Positions 42,262 through 51,730 of a stretch of DNA of 64,000 bases are shown here, one piece after another. Both the position numbers and the translations under genes were made by a program. How positions within the stretch are numbered: position 1 is the stretch's first letter; each line of letters begins with the position of its first letter. Source of the DNA: Clostridia bacterium (GTDB lineage Bacteria; Bacillota_A; Clostridia; Oscillospirales; CAG-272); contig JAFSUU010000048.1 in assembly GCA_017445115.1 (NCBI GenBank), forward strand, positions 1 to 64,000, given 5' to 3'. The notes below the pieces were generated by a model. That model saw only the letters and a program-made list of their open reading frames with translations. It was not told the origin of the DNA and did no database searches.

Positions 42262-42957
42262 ATGAAAAGCGGAATTACTACTGACTTTCATGCGCATATT
42301 CTTCCCGGGGCAGATCACGGTTCAGACAGCGTTGAAACAAGCTTGAAACAGCTCCGTATGATCTCGTCATACGGAATTAAGAGGGTAGTCGCAACTCCTC
42401 ACTTTTATCCCGAATCAGACAACGTCGATATGTTTCTTGAGAGAAGAGGGGAGTGTGCCGAAGATCTTAAGCGCTCGCTGCGCCCCGATGATCCGGAGAT
42501 CATCCCCGGCGCCGAGGTGCTTATTTGCAACGGCATTGAGAGAATGGAGGGGCTTTCCCGCCTTGCCGTTCCCGGTACTAAATGCATTTTGCTCGAAATG
42601 CCGATGACAAAATGGAGCGACGTCACATACGACACCATTGAAGCTATTTCGCGAATGGACCTTGTCCCCGTGATGGCTCATATAGACAGGTACGATCCCG
42701 ATAAGATTGAAGAGCTTATGCGCCTTAACGTTCTCGCTCAGCTTAATCCGGATCCGTTTTTGTCCCACAAGGGCAGGAAATTTGCCGAAAGGTGGCTTGA
42801 GACCGGAAGAGTCGTCGCCGTAGGGAGCGATCTCCACATGGCGAGCGACAGAGCTTACAAGAGCTTTTCAACTGCCTGCGATGCGCTCGGCAAATATGCC
42901 GGACACGTCGAAAGATCGATGCAAAGACTTCTCGAAGGAGCCTGTCCTCTTGCATAA
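42262..42957 (+). CDS. CpsB/CapC family tyrosine-protein phosphatase (PHP fold)
   Basis: This 231-residue protein of the PHP family removes phosphate from the CpsD tyrosine cluster. Metal-binding motifs are DFHAHILPGADHGSDS at the start, ATPHFYPE, PGAEV, MAHIDRY and VGSDLHMASDR. The ATG at 42262 was chosen behind GAGGG; a GTG six codons earlier is a worse fit. It completes a CpsC-CpsD-CpsB phosphoregulatory set. No glycosyltransferase, flippase or polymerase gene follows, so the polymer it regulates is encoded elsewhere. Confidence 0.9.
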   Translation: MKSGITTDFHAHILPGADHGSDSVETSLKQLRMISSYGIKRVVATPHFYPESDNVDMFLERRGECAEDLKRSLRPDDPEIIPGAEVLICNGIERMEGLSRLAVPGTKCILLEMPMTKWSDVTYDTIEAISRMDLVPVMAHIDRYDPDKIEELMRLNVLAQLNPDPFLSHKGRKFAERWLETGRVVAVGSDLHMASDRAYKSFSTACDALGKYAGHVERSMQRLLEGACPLA

Positions 42958-42993
42958 TTTGATATAAATACGTCGGAAACGCCGTGTGATCGA

Positions 42994-43026
42994 TTTTGCG
43001 CCCGTATTCAGGCGCAAAACTTTTAT
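42994..43026 (+). terminator. Terminator of the kinase/cps operon
   Basis: A 9-bp stem TTTTGCGCC/GGCGCAAAA (42994-43002 with 43011-43019) followed by CTTTTAT. Confidence 0.72.
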
Positions 43027-43093
43027 CCCGACTGCGGCGAAAAAGTGAAATAATACACGTTGATCATACGAATGGTATGACCGGAGGTTACTT

Positions 43094-43807
43094 ATGCTGA
43101 AAATCGAACATCTGACGAAAAAATACGGCGAAAAGGCAGCCGTAAACGACCTTTCGCTCCACATCAAGCCCGGCGAGATATACGGGTTTATAGGACACAA
43201 CGGAGCCGGTAAAACCACGGCTCTCAAGAGCGTTGTCGGAATACTTAAATTTGATGAGGGCGAAATATATATCGACGGTATCTCAATAAAAGACGATCCT
43301 CTCGCGTGCAAAGCAAAGACAGCGTATATTCCCGACAATCCGGATATATACGACTATATGACCGGACAGAAATATCTTTCGTTCATCGCCGACGTCTTCC
43401 ACGTTTCAAAAGAAGACCGTGACGCGAGAATAAAGAAATACGCCGAACTTTTTGAAATCACACAGTCTCTGCCGAATCCGATAGCGTCGTATTCGCACGG
43501 CATGAAGCAGAAACTCGTCCTTATCTCGGCTCTTATCCATGATCCGAAGCTCGTGATAATGGACGAACCTTTCGTCGGACTCGACCCGAAAGCGGCGCAT
43601 ATCCTTAAAGAGCTGATGAGGGAAATATGCAATAAGGGCGGAGCGATCTTCTTTTCGACTCACGTTCTTGAAGTCGCCGAAAAGCTCTGTGACAAGGTTG
43701 CTATAATTAAGGAAGGAAAGCTTATCCGCTCCGGCACGATGGACGAGGTCAAAGGGGATGAATCCCTTGAGAACGTCTTCCTTGAACTGGAGGCTGACAA
43801 TGCTTAA
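43094..43807 (+). CDS. ABC transporter ATP-binding protein
   Basis: This 237-residue ATPase has Walker A GHNGAGKTT (about residues 36-44), a Q-loop region, signature YSHGMKQKL (about 135) and Walker B LVIMDEPFVGLDP. It belongs to the group that pairs with multi-helix permeases for lipid, peptide or drug export. GGAGG precedes the start. It overlaps the permease gene by 8 bases. The substrate is unknown. Confidence 0.9.
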   Translation: MLKIEHLTKKYGEKAAVNDLSLHIKPGEIYGFIGHNGAGKTTALKSVVGILKFDEGEIYIDGISIKDDPLACKAKTAYIPDNPDIYDYMTGQKYLSFIADVFHVSKEDRDARIKKYAELFEITQSLPNPIASYSHGMKQKLVLISALIHDPKLVIMDEPFVGLDPKAAHILKELMREICNKGGAIFFSTHVLEVAEKLCDKVAIIKEGKLIRSGTMDEVKGDESLENVFLELEADNA

Positions 43808-45404
43808 AGTATTGATAAATAAACAGCTCACCGAGATCTTCCGCAATTTCTTTTTTGATCAGAAGAAAAACCGCGCAAGGTCGAAGGCGGCGACGGCCGC
43901 AATGATCGCCGGGCTGTTCTTTCTTCTGTACGCCGTCGTTGGCGGTATGTTCGGATTCTACGCGTACAATCTCGTTCCGATAGCGTCCGCCGGGTTCGGA
44001 TGGATGTACCACCTTATTTTCGGCGGAGTAGGACTTCTGTTCGGCATATTCGGAAGCGTGTTCAATACCTATTCCGGACTCTATCTCGCAAAGGACAACG
44101 ACCTGCTTCTCTCAATGCCGATACCTCCTATTAAGATCGTAACGGCGAGAACGTTCAGCGTATTCATTATGAGCCTTATGTACTCGTCTATGATAACGCT
44201 TCCGACGACTGTGATCTATTTTATCTTCGTTCCGCAGACTGTGATGAGCGTCATCGGTTCGATCGCGCTGATCCTTACGGTCGCTCTGCTCGTCTTCGTC
44301 CTCTCGTGCCTGCTCGGATGGGTCGTCGCTAAGATCTCGGTCAAACTCAAGGGACGCGGATACGTCATTGTTATCATCTCGCTTGTGTTTGTGGTATTGT
44401 ATTACGTTTTGTTCTTCAAAGCGGCTGATATCGTTCAGAACATCATAAAAAACGCCGCGATATACGGCGAAAGCATAAAAGACAACGCGTATCCGTTCTA
44501 TCTGTTCGGCAGTATGGGAGAGGGGAACGCGCTTGCAACAGCGATCTTCTTCGGGGCTGCGCTCGTTCTTGCCGCGCTTTCGATGTATGTTCTTTCACGC
44601 ACGTTCATAAAGGTAGCTACTTCATTGAAAAGCGAGCCCACCGCTTACGGAAAATCGAAAAATATCGCGCAGAAGAGCGTGTTCTCAACGCTGCTCTCAA
44701 AAGAGTACACGAGATTCAAGACGTGCTCGACGTATATGTTAAACTGTTCTCTCGGAACGCTGCTTCTTCCGGCGCTCGGCGTGTTTATTCTTTTCAAAAC
44801 AGATACTGTTAAGGCTGTCATTTCTTCAATATTCACCGCATTTCCGGGCGCCGAGATCGCGATGTTCTGCTTCGCGATATGCTTCATCGCCGCGACGAAC
44901 GCTGTGACGGTGCCCTCGGTCTCGCTTGAAGGAAAGTCGCTCTGGATGATGAGTTCGCTTCCGATCGATCCGAAAGAGCCGCTCCTTGCAAAACTTGCGC
45001 TTCACCTTATCCTGACCGTTCCGTCGGTGGTGATCTGCTCGGTGTGCGCCGCGATAGCTATTAAACCCGGGGCACTCGGAACGGTACTCATTATTGTCCT
45101 CCCCGCAGTGTTCACGCTGATGAACGCCGCGCTCGGCCTTATCATCGGAATACTTAAACCCAACCTCAACTGGACGAGAGAGATCGTACCGATAAAGCAG
45201 AGCGCCTGCATCATCATCTATCTGATCGCAAGCTTCGCCGCGGTTATAGTTCCCGCTCTCATTTATTTCACTGCATTGAAGGGAGCCGTCAGTGCGACTT
45301 TGTTCCTCTTCGTCGTGCTCGCTGTTTACACTGCGGCAGCGGTGTATGAGATCGTGTGGCTCATGCGCCGCGGGACACAGAAATTTGCTGCGCTGTGCGC
45401 TTGA
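43800..45404 (+). CDS. ABC transporter permease
   Basis: This 534-residue membrane protein has roughly twelve hydrophobic segments; the N-terminal part MLKVLINKQLTEIFRNFFFDQKKNR is cytoplasmic and typical of the ABC-2-like permeases that accompany such ATPases in Clostridia. The start at 43800 gives the usual 8-base overlap with the ATPase gene. A Lys/Asn-rich loop around residue 285 (GKSKNIAQKSVFSTLLSKEYTRFKT) separates two halves that look like a duplicated unit. It is expected to form the membrane channel of an exporter. The substrate is unknown. Confidence 0.85.
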   Translation: MLKVLINKQLTEIFRNFFFDQKKNRARSKAATAAMIAGLFFLLYAVVGGMFGFYAYNLVPIASAGFGWMYHLIFGGVGLLFGIFGSVFNTYSGLYLAKDNDLLLSMPIPPIKIVTARTFSVFIMSLMYSSMITLPTTVIYFIFVPQTVMSVIGSIALILTVALLVFVLSCLLGWVVAKISVKLKGRGYVIVIISLVFVVLYYVLFFKAADIVQNIIKNAAIYGESIKDNAYPFYLFGSMGEGNALATAIFFGAALVLAALSMYVLSRTFIKVATSLKSEPTAYGKSKNIAQKSVFSTLLSKEYTRFKTCSTYMLNCSLGTLLLPALGVFILFKTDTVKAVISSIFTAFPGAEIAMFCFAICFIAATNAVTVPSVSLEGKSLWMMSSLPIDPKEPLLAKLALHLILTVPSVVICSVCAAIAIKPGALGTVLIIVLPAVFTLMNAALGLIIGILKPNLNWTREIVPIKQSACIIIYLIASFAAVIVPALIYFTALKGAVSATLFLFVVLAVYTAAAVYEIVWLMRRGTQKFAALCA

Positions 45405-45419
45405 ATCGGAGTCGATAAT

Positions 45420-45800
45420 ATGAAAAAAGTATCTGTATTCATTTTGCTGTCGATAATGGTGTCGATAATATGTCTCGCCTCATGTTCTCAAAGCGCCGAT
45501 AATAATCAAAGATCCGAAAAGAATGATCAGACAGTGACTATCCCCGAAGATCTCATTTACGGGCCTTTGCCGGACGAAAATGCTGCTGTGGAAGCGGCGA
45601 CTGAAGCGTTGATCTCGCTGCATATCGACGCTACCGATAAGCGCAGCGCGGAAAAAGTTGATTACGATGATAATACCGGTATCTGGACCGTTCATTTTGC
45701 CCGCAGACCCGAAGGAGATAAAATTGTGATAGGTGATGAATATTCGGTACAGCTGAACAAATCAGACGGAAAAGTCATTGAAGTCAGATATTGGGAATGA
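45420..45800 (+). CDS. Small lipoprotein
   Basis: This 126-residue lipoprotein has lipobox LASC (Cys22) after MKKVSVFILLSIMVSIICL. The mature part is short; the C-terminal half (GIWTVHFARRPEGDKIVIGDEYSVQLNKSDGKVIEVRYWE) looks like a single PepSY-like or NTF2-like beta domain. It starts 15 bases after the permease stop and is probably the third gene of the ABC operon, perhaps an accessory component. I do not recognise a named family. Confidence 0.75.
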   Translation: MKKVSVFILLSIMVSIICLASCSQSADNNQRSEKNDQTVTIPEDLIYGPLPDENAAVEAATEALISLHIDATDKRSAEKVDYDDNTGIWTVHFARRPEGDKIVIGDEYSVQLNKSDGKVIEVRYWE

Positions 45801-45812
45801 TCGCAAAATAAA

Positions 45813-45847
45813 AGAGACCGCCGAGAGATCGGCGGTCTAGTTTTTTA
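45813..45847. terminator. Bidirectional terminator between ABC and aromatic operons
   Basis: A 10-bp perfect stem AGACCGCCGA/TCGGCGGTCT (45815-45824 with 45829-45838) with T-rich tracts on both strands; it ends both convergent operons. Confidence 0.85.
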
Positions 45848-46873
45848 GAGCTTATCAGCTATATCAAATATCAGTTTTTCCGTCTTCTCCCAGCCGAGGC
45901 ATGGGTCGGTGATGGATTTTCCGTAGGCGTGCTCTTCGATCTTGCAGGCGCCGTCTTCGAGGTAGCTCTCGATCATAAGCCCTTTTACAAGGCGGCGTAT
46001 GTCGGAATTCTTCGACATACTGTAAAGAACGTCTTTTGCTATCCTCACCTGCTCGAGATACTGCTTACCGGAATTTGCGTGGTTCGTGTCGACGATCACA
46101 GCCGGGTTGACGAGTCCGCCGTTTGCGTACATTTCGTTGACGCGCAGCAGGTCTTCGTAGTGGTAGTTCGAGATATTGTGACCGTAGTAATCGGTCATTC
46201 CGCGTAGTATCGCGTGAGCGAGAGGGTTGCCCGTGCTGTGAACTTCCCATCCGCGGTAGAGGAATGTGTGAGAACTCTGCGCCGCGGTGACGGAATTCAT
46301 CATGACCGTAAGATCGCCGCCCGTGGGATTCTTCATGCCGACGGGAATGTTGAGACCGCTCGCGACGAGACGGTGCTGTTGGTTTTCGACAGACCTTGCG
46401 CCTACTGCGACGTATGAAAGCAGGTCGGAGAGGTATCTGTGGTTCTCGGGATAGAGCATTTCATCAGCGCAGCTGAAACCGTAGTCTTTAAGAGCCGAAA
46501 GATGGAGATCGCGTATTGCGATTATGCCCTTGAGCATATCCGGGCGCGCGTCGGGGTTGGGCTGATGAAGCATACCCTTATAGCCTGCGCCTGTGGTTCT
46601 CGGCTTGTTCGTATATATCCTCGGTATGATCAGTATCTTGTCGGAGACCTGATCTGCAACTTTGCGCAGACGTCCGATATATTCGAGCACCGGCTCTCTT
46701 GAGTCCGCTGAGCAGGGACCGATGACGAGGATAAACTTGTCGGATTCACCTTTGAATACTTTTTCGATCTCCTCATCTCTTTTTGCCTTTACTGACGCCA
46801 TCTCGTCCGTAATGGGGTACATTTTTTTGACTTCCTGCGGAATGGGAAGTTTTCTTGCAAATTCCAGATTCAT
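45845..46873 (-). CDS. 3-deoxy-7-phosphoheptulonate synthase (DAHP synthase, class I)
   Basis: This 342-residue enzyme condenses phosphoenolpyruvate and erythrose 4-phosphate, the first step of the shikimate pathway. It matches the AroF/AroG/AroH type: VIGPCSADS, PRTTGAGYKG, QPNPDARPDM, PTGGDLTVMMNSV, GNPLAHAILRG, VDTNHANSGK and IESYLEDGACK. It is the last gene of the aromatic operon although it catalyses the first reaction. In the AroG type, feedback by Phe or Tyr uses the N-terminal part; whether this enzyme is inhibited cannot be told. The start lies 24 bases after tyrA. Confidence 0.94.
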   Translation of the reverse strand: MNLEFARKLPIPQEVKKMYPITDEMASVKAKRDEEIEKVFKGESDKFILVIGPCSADSREPVLEYIGRLRKVADQVSDKILIIPRIYTNKPRTTGAGYKGMLHQPNPDARPDMLKGIIAIRDLHLSALKDYGFSCADEMLYPENHRYLSDLLSYVAVGARSVENQQHRLVASGLNIPVGMKNPTGGDLTVMMNSVTAAQSSHTFLYRGWEVHSTGNPLAHAILRGMTDYYGHNISNYHYEDLLRVNEMYANGGLVNPAVIVDTNHANSGKQYLEQVRIAKDVLYSMSKNSDIRRLVKGLMIESYLEDGACKIEEHAYGKSITDPCLGWEKTEKLIFDIADKL

Positions 46874-46897
46874 TGTTTTTGCCTTTCGATATCCGAT

Positions 46898-47770
46898 TTA
46901 TTTGTCAAATCTTTCGCGCCTTTCGGTGGAAAGCTTCATCATTTCTCTCATTTTTTCTCTGTCTTCGCGCTTCAGCGCGTCCTCAAGTTCTGTGAACCGG
47001 TCTTTGAAGACGTCCATCACGCGGAGCAGTTTTTCTTTGTTCGCTATGAACAGTTCGCTCCACATCTCGTCGTTGATCTTGGCTATGCGGGTGAGGTCCC
47101 TGAACGAGTCGCCGGTGAATTTGTTGATGTCCGGGTCGTCGCTCGAACACATCAGCGACACGGCGATACAGTGGGTGAGCTGTGACAGAAATGCGATCAT
47201 TTTGTCGTGTTCGTCGGGAGACAGAACGGAGATGCGCGCAAAGCCGAGCGTTTCTCCGAGCGCACGGCAGATCTCGATCGCGCTGTCGGTGTTATTTTCC
47301 GTGGGGACTATTATATAGTTTGCGACTCTGAAAATGGAGTCGTCGCTGTACTTTATCCCGCTCTTTTCTCTGCCCGCCATCGGGTGAGCCGCGATGAATT
47401 CGCAGTCGCCGCGGAGTATGCTCTGGACTTTTCCGACAACGCTTTCTTTGACGCCGGTGACGTCGGTGATGATCGTGCCGGGCTTGAAGTATTCTTGATT
47501 TTCCTCGATCCACGAGGAGACCGTGTGCGGATAAAGCGCTATTATCACGAGGTCGGCGTCGCCGATCAGTTCGGGATCCGGGTTTGACGCACCGCGCTTT
47601 ATCATACCGCGTGCGAGCGCATAATCAATGGTTTCGGCGCTTCTCGTTATCGCGCTGACGTCGTAACCCTGTTTTGTAAGGGCAGACGCGTACGAGCCTC
47701 CTATCATACCGAGACCGACTATCAGTATCTTCGTATCTTTTCCGAGTATATATTTCTTATCGAGTGTCAT
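46898..47770 (-). CDS. tyrA: Prephenate dehydrogenase
   Basis: This 290-residue enzyme oxidises prephenate to 4-hydroxyphenylpyruvate, the precursor of tyrosine. Motifs are the NAD-binding IVGLGMIGGSYASALTKQG, VTGVKESV, the signature AAHPMAGREKSG and a helical dimerisation part ending KLSTERRERFDK. No ACT or chorismate mutase domain is attached; the mutase activity would come from the PheA fusion. It overlaps aroA by 14 bases, with coupled translation in the aromatic operon. Confidence 0.93.
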   Translation of the reverse strand: MTLDKKYILGKDTKILIVGLGMIGGSYASALTKQGYDVSAITRSAETIDYALARGMIKRGASNPDPELIGDADLVIIALYPHTVSSWIEENQEYFKPGTIITDVTGVKESVVGKVQSILRGDCEFIAAHPMAGREKSGIKYSDDSIFRVANYIIVPTENNTDSAIEICRALGETLGFARISVLSPDEHDKMIAFLSQLTHCIAVSLMCSSDDPDINKFTGDSFRDLTRIAKINDEMWSELFIANKEKLLRVMDVFKDRFTELEDALKREDREKMREMMKLSTERRERFDK

Positions 47771-48959
47771 TTGACGTCACCTCAATTCCGAGTTTCGCGA
47801 TATCCCCGAAAAATCCGGGATAACTCTTGTTCACCGCTTCGGCTTGATCGATCTCTCCGCCGGTCACCGTGCAGAGGACCGCAAGCGACATCGCTATACG
47901 GTGATCGTTGTGAGACATGAGAACTCTGTCAGGGCGGTGAAGTATGCCGTTTACTGTCACGCTGTTTTCCGAAACATCAAGCGTGACGCCGAATGCAGAG
48001 AGCTCTTCCTTCATCGCCGACGAGCGGTCGCTTTCTTTGTAAACGAGCCGCTTTGTCCCCGTAAACTTTCCGCCGCCCTGATATGCGGCGAGCGCAAACA
48101 GTATCGGCGCGAGGTCAGGACAGTCGGAAACGTCTGCTGTCTTTCCGCGTCTGATCTTCTCAAACAGATCGGGATAAACTCTGTCTCCCTGTTCGGTCTC
48201 GGGGGAGAGACCCGTCACGGTTACGTTACCGCCGACGAAGTTCAATGCTTCGAGAAAAGCGGCGTTTGAACAGTCGCCTTCGACCGTATAATCTTCAGGA
48301 ATAAAATGCGATTCTCTTTTTATCAGATAGCCGTCGTCAGTCTTTTCGACGTTCTTGCCGAAAGCACTCATTACGGAAAGAGTAATATCTACGTAAGATG
48401 CGCTCTCCGCTTTGCCGGTCACGTGGATCCTGCTCTCACCGTCAAGCGAGGAAAGCGCTGTCAGAAGTCCTGTCGTGAACTGACTGCTTTTTTCCATCGA
48501 AACGGAGTAGTCACCGGGCGTGAGCTTTCCGGATACTTTGACGCCGTCCGAAAACTTCTCAAACACAAAGCCGCGCTCGCGGCAGAGCTCTTCATATTCT
48601 TCGAGGGGACGGGACAAGAGCTTTTCGGTCCCGCGGAGCGTTATCTCGCTGCCGGAGATAAGACACAACGGAAGAATGAACCTCAGCGTGCTTCCGCTCT
48701 CGCCGCAGTCAAGGACACATGACGGCGTTTTTCTCGGATCGAGAGTTCCGAGATATACATCTTTTCCGCGTATTTCGACTTTTGCACCAAGAGCCTCAAG
48801 ACAGGAGAGCGTTGCCGATATATCGTTTGACATATCCACGTTTCTCACAACGCTGCCGCTTGTCAAAGCTGCGCATATAAGCGCGCGGTGCGCGACGCTT
48901 TTTGAAGGCGGTGCCGGTGCCACGCCTTCGGCGCGGCAGGGTTTGATTTCAACTTTCAT
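47757..48959 (-). CDS. aroA: 3-phosphoshikimate 1-carboxyvinyltransferase (EPSP synthase)
   Basis: This 400-residue enzyme adds the enolpyruvyl group to shikimate 3-phosphate. Both lobes are complete: PPSKSVAHRALICAAL, DCGESGSTLRF, EKSSQFTTGLL, ECxN-type GDCSNAAFL, VYKESDRSSAMKEEL and HNDHRIAMSLAVL. The start at 48959 (MKVEIKPC) is one base after the aroQ stop; longer in-frame starts lie inside aroQ. Sixth gene of the aromatic operon. The SGSTLRF motif, rather than the common NAGTAxR, is a variant found in some glyphosate-tolerant classes; tolerance itself cannot be inferred. Confidence 0.94.
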   Translation of the reverse strand: MKVEIKPCRAEGVAPAPPSKSVAHRALICAALTSGSVVRNVDMSNDISATLSCLEALGAKVEIRGKDVYLGTLDPRKTPSCVLDCGESGSTLRFILPLCLISGSEITLRGTEKLLSRPLEEYEELCRERGFVFEKFSDGVKVSGKLTPGDYSVSMEKSSQFTTGLLTALSSLDGESRIHVTGKAESASYVDITLSVMSAFGKNVEKTDDGYLIKRESHFIPEDYTVEGDCSNAAFLEALNFVGGNVTVTGLSPETEQGDRVYPDLFEKIRRGKTADVSDCPDLAPILFALAAYQGGGKFTGTKRLVYKESDRSSAMKEELSAFGVTLDVSENSVTVNGILHRPDRVLMSHNDHRIAMSLAVLCTVTGGEIDQAEAVNKSYPGFFGDIAKLGIEVTSNDTR

Positions 48960-48960
48960 A

Positions 48961-49389
48961 TTATTCCTTATTGACGAGTATGTCCATCGCTTCGAGATAC
49001 CCGGCAAGTCCGTGACCGGCGACCGTTGCGATGCACGCTTCTCTTACGTAGCTTATCTGTCTGAACGCTTCGCGCGATGAAACGTCGGAGATATGGACTT
49101 CGACCGTCGGTATCGCGACAGCCTTGATCGCGTCCGCTATCGCAACGCTCGTGTGAGTGTATCCGGCGGGATTTATCACTATCGCGTCGAATTCACCGAG
49201 CGCGTCCTGGATGCAGTCGATTATATCTCCCTCGTGATTCGACTGAAATATACCGACCTCGACTCCGAGCTCCTTCGCGTGATCTTCGATCATATCGACG
49301 AGCGTGTTGTAGTCCTCGCGTCCGTAAATATCCGGCTCGCGTATGCCGAGCAGGTTGAGATTCGGACCGTTTATAATCAGAATTTTCAT
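48961..49389 (-). CDS. aroQ: Type II 3-dehydroquinate dehydratase
   Basis: This 142-residue enzyme removes water from 3-dehydroquinate to give 3-dehydroshikimate. Signatures are GPNLNLLGIREPDIYG (catalytic Tyr at the end), QSNHEGDIID, NPAGYTHTSVAI and VEVHISDVSSREAFRQ. The start shares one base with the stop codon of aroEK. Fifth gene of the aromatic operon. Confidence 0.95.
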   Translation of the reverse strand: MKILIINGPNLNLLGIREPDIYGREDYNTLVDMIEDHAKELGVEVGIFQSNHEGDIIDCIQDALGEFDAIVINPAGYTHTSVAIADAIKAVAIPTVEVHISDVSSREAFRQISYVREACIATVAGHGLAGYLEAMDILVNKE

Positions 49390-50642
49390 TATTCTTTTCC
49401 TTCAAAATCATTCAGAATTGAGGCGACAGCCTCCGCAACGCTTCCGTTCGAGTCTGTTCTTACGTCGCAGACGGAGTTGTAAATATCTATCCTCTCGCGG
49501 TATCTCGCTTCGAGCGATGCGCGGTCGGAAGAGAGCGGTCTGTCGGAAGTCGAGATCAGTTTGTCGAGCGAGCGGTCGAGAAAGTATATCTTTCCGCTCC
49601 TCGCAAGAGCCGTTACGTTTTCTTCTCTCAGCACAGCTCCGCCGCCTGTAGCGATCACGGCGCCACGCTTTGAGGAGGCTTCTTTTACCGCGAGCGATTC
49701 GGCGTTCCTGAAGTATTCCTCGCCGCTTGTGGCGAAGATCTCTGTGATCGGTTTTCCTTCGGCTTCAACTATCATTTCGTCCGTGTCGAAAAACTCGCGC
49801 TTGAATACGGAAGCGACTTCTTTTCCGACAGAGCTTTTGCCGGATGACGGCATCCCGATCAGAACTATGTTATCTTTATCTCTTGTCAGACGCTCGAAAA
49901 TCGTATCGCAAATTCCGGGTATAACGTCGTTTCCGGTGAATATCCTGTACGACTCCACCGCCTGGGAAACGAGCATATAAAGTCCTCCCGACGCCGCGAT
50001 TCCGCGTCTTTTTGCTTCCAATACGAGATTAGTTCTTTGCGGATTGAATATCGCGTCAAAAACGCCCGTCAGCTTTGGAAAGCGTGAAATATCTATCGGT
50101 ACGTCATCCTCGTTCGGGTACATACCGCAGGGAGTAGTGTTTATGATTATTTCTGCATCGCTGTGAAGCGTGTACGCGTCGTCGTAAGTGATGCATCCGA
50201 CCGCCTTTTTGCGCGACAGACGGTAAATATTATTCGCTCCGAGAGACTTTGCTGTGTATTCCGCGGTCTTCGACGTGCCGCCGGAACCGCTTATAAGAAC
50301 TTTTTTACCCGCGACGTCGATCCCGGCGCGAAGGATCGCATTCCTCATCCCGATATGATCGGTGTTGTAACCGTAAAGCTTTCCGCCGCGTACGACTACA
50401 GTGTTCACGGCGCCGATATTTTTCGCCGCACCGTCAATTAAATCGAGGTGTGGTATTACAGTTTCCTTGTAGGGGATCGTAACGTTCAGACCTTTGAACT
50501 CTTTTGCTTCAAAAAATGAGTCGATCTTATCTTTCGGTACTTCTATCAGATCGTATTTATAATCTTCGCTGTCGATCGCCCGGTGTATCTCGGGAGAAAA
50601 GCTGTGCCCGAGGCGTTCGCCCACAAGTCCGTATTCGATCAT
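49389..50642 (-). CDS. Fused shikimate dehydrogenase-shikimate kinase
   Basis: This 417-residue bifunctional protein joins AroE and AroK. Residues 1 to about 255 are shikimate dehydrogenase: LGHSFSPEIH, NVTIPYKETV (catalytic Lys), GAVNTVV, GYNTDHIGM and the NADP loop ISGSGGTSKTAEY. Residues about 262-417 are shikimate kinase: Walker A GMPSSGKSSVG, FDTDEMIV, EEYFRNAE, ATGGGAVL and DRPLSSD. It turns dehydroshikimate into shikimate 3-phosphate in two steps. The ATG at 50642 overlaps the aroC stop (ATGA). The two activities are separate proteins in most bacteria. Confidence 0.94.
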   Translation of the reverse strand: MIEYGLVGERLGHSFSPEIHRAIDSEDYKYDLIEVPKDKIDSFFEAKEFKGLNVTIPYKETVIPHLDLIDGAAKNIGAVNTVVVRGGKLYGYNTDHIGMRNAILRAGIDVAGKKVLISGSGGTSKTAEYTAKSLGANNIYRLSRKKAVGCITYDDAYTLHSDAEIIINTTPCGMYPNEDDVPIDISRFPKLTGVFDAIFNPQRTNLVLEAKRRGIAASGGLYMLVSQAVESYRIFTGNDVIPGICDTIFERLTRDKDNIVLIGMPSSGKSSVGKEVASVFKREFFDTDEMIVEAEGKPITEIFATSGEEYFRNAESLAVKEASSKRGAVIATGGGAVLREENVTALARSGKIYFLDRSLDKLISTSDRPLSSDRASLEARYRERIDIYNSVCDVRTDSNGSVAEAVASILNDFEGKE

Positions 50643-51730
50643 GGACGAAGCCACTCCTCTCCGTAGCGCGCGGCGAGAAGGTCGGCTGTGACTATCGCCG
50701 CCATCGCGGTCTGAACGGACGCAGCGCGGTGAACGATACACGGATCGTGTCTTCCTTTAGCGGAAACAGTGGTTTCCTCACCGCTTGAGAGATCGACCGT
50801 ATGCTGTTTTTTATAAATCGTCGGGGTGGGCTTTACAGTTGTTCTGAATAATACGTCGCCGCCGGTGGTCATACCGCCGAGTATACCTCCGCAGTTGTTA
50901 GTTCCCGTCGTGATCTTTCCGTCTTTTATGATAAACGGATCGTTAGATTCACTTCCGTTCATAGAGGCGAGCTTCGTTCCCGCGCCAAATTCAACGGCTT
51001 TGACCGCGGGGATAGAGAACAGTGCGAGCGAGAGCATACCTTCGACCGTGTCAAACCACGGATCGCCCACGCCTGCGGGAAGACCGCAGATCGCGCTCTC
51101 GAGAGTTCCGCCGACGCTGTCGCCGCTCTCTCGCGCCGCTTCGATCGCGGCGATCATATCGCGTCCTGAAGCTTCGTCAAGGACCGGGAACGGATCGTTT
51201 TTCAGCGACTTGACGTCGGAGATAACGTCATCAAAAGATCTGTCATATACGTCTTTGATCGAGCTTATATGAGTTCCGATGCATATTCCTTTTGCTTCGA
51301 GCGCGGATATTACCACAGCACCCGCCGCGACTATCGCCGCGGTGAGTCTTCCGCTGAAATGACCGCCTCCGCGGAAGTCTTCAAATCCCGCGTTTCTGAC
51401 GTGTGAGGTATAATCCGCGTGCCCCGGGCGCGCCGCGGACACACTGTCTCCGTAATCCTCGCTCTTTACGTCGGCGTTCGGAATTATTATACATAAAGGT
51501 GAACCGTTCGTCACGCCGCGGAAAACTCCGCTCATTATCTGAAACTCGTCGCGCTCTTGCCTTGCGGTCGATATTTTTCCGGCGGGGCGGCGGGCGTCAA
51601 GCGCGGCGGCTATCGCGCTCTCGTTGACCGGGATCCCGGACGGTATTCCGTCGAGCACCGCGCCGACGCACTTTCCGTGGCTCTCGCCGAACAGCGTCAG
51701 TCTGACGTTCTTTCCTATAGTGTTATTCAT
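50639..51730 (-). CDS. aroC: Chorismate synthase
   Basis: This 363-residue FMN-dependent lyase converts EPSP to chorismate. Family signatures are complete: GESHGKCVGAVLDGIPSG, RPGHADYTSHVRNAGFEDFRGGGHFSGRLTA, and KGRHDPCIVHRA. The start shares a base with the aroB stop and the stop overlaps aroEK, so the operon is tightly coupled. No flavin reductase domain is fused to it. Confidence 0.96.
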   Translation of the reverse strand: MNNTIGKNVRLTLFGESHGKCVGAVLDGIPSGIPVNESAIAAALDARRPAGKISTARQERDEFQIMSGVFRGVTNGSPLCIIIPNADVKSEDYGDSVSAARPGHADYTSHVRNAGFEDFRGGGHFSGRLTAAIVAAGAVVISALEAKGICIGTHISSIKDVYDRSFDDVISDVKSLKNDPFPVLDEASGRDMIAAIEAARESGDSVGGTLESAICGLPAGVGDPWFDTVEGMLSLALFSIPAVKAVEFGAGTKLASMNGSESNDPFIIKDGKITTGTNNCGGILGGMTTGGDVLFRTTVKPTPTIYKKQHTVDLSSGEETTVSAKGRHDPCIVHRAASVQTAMAAIVTADLLAARYGEEWLRP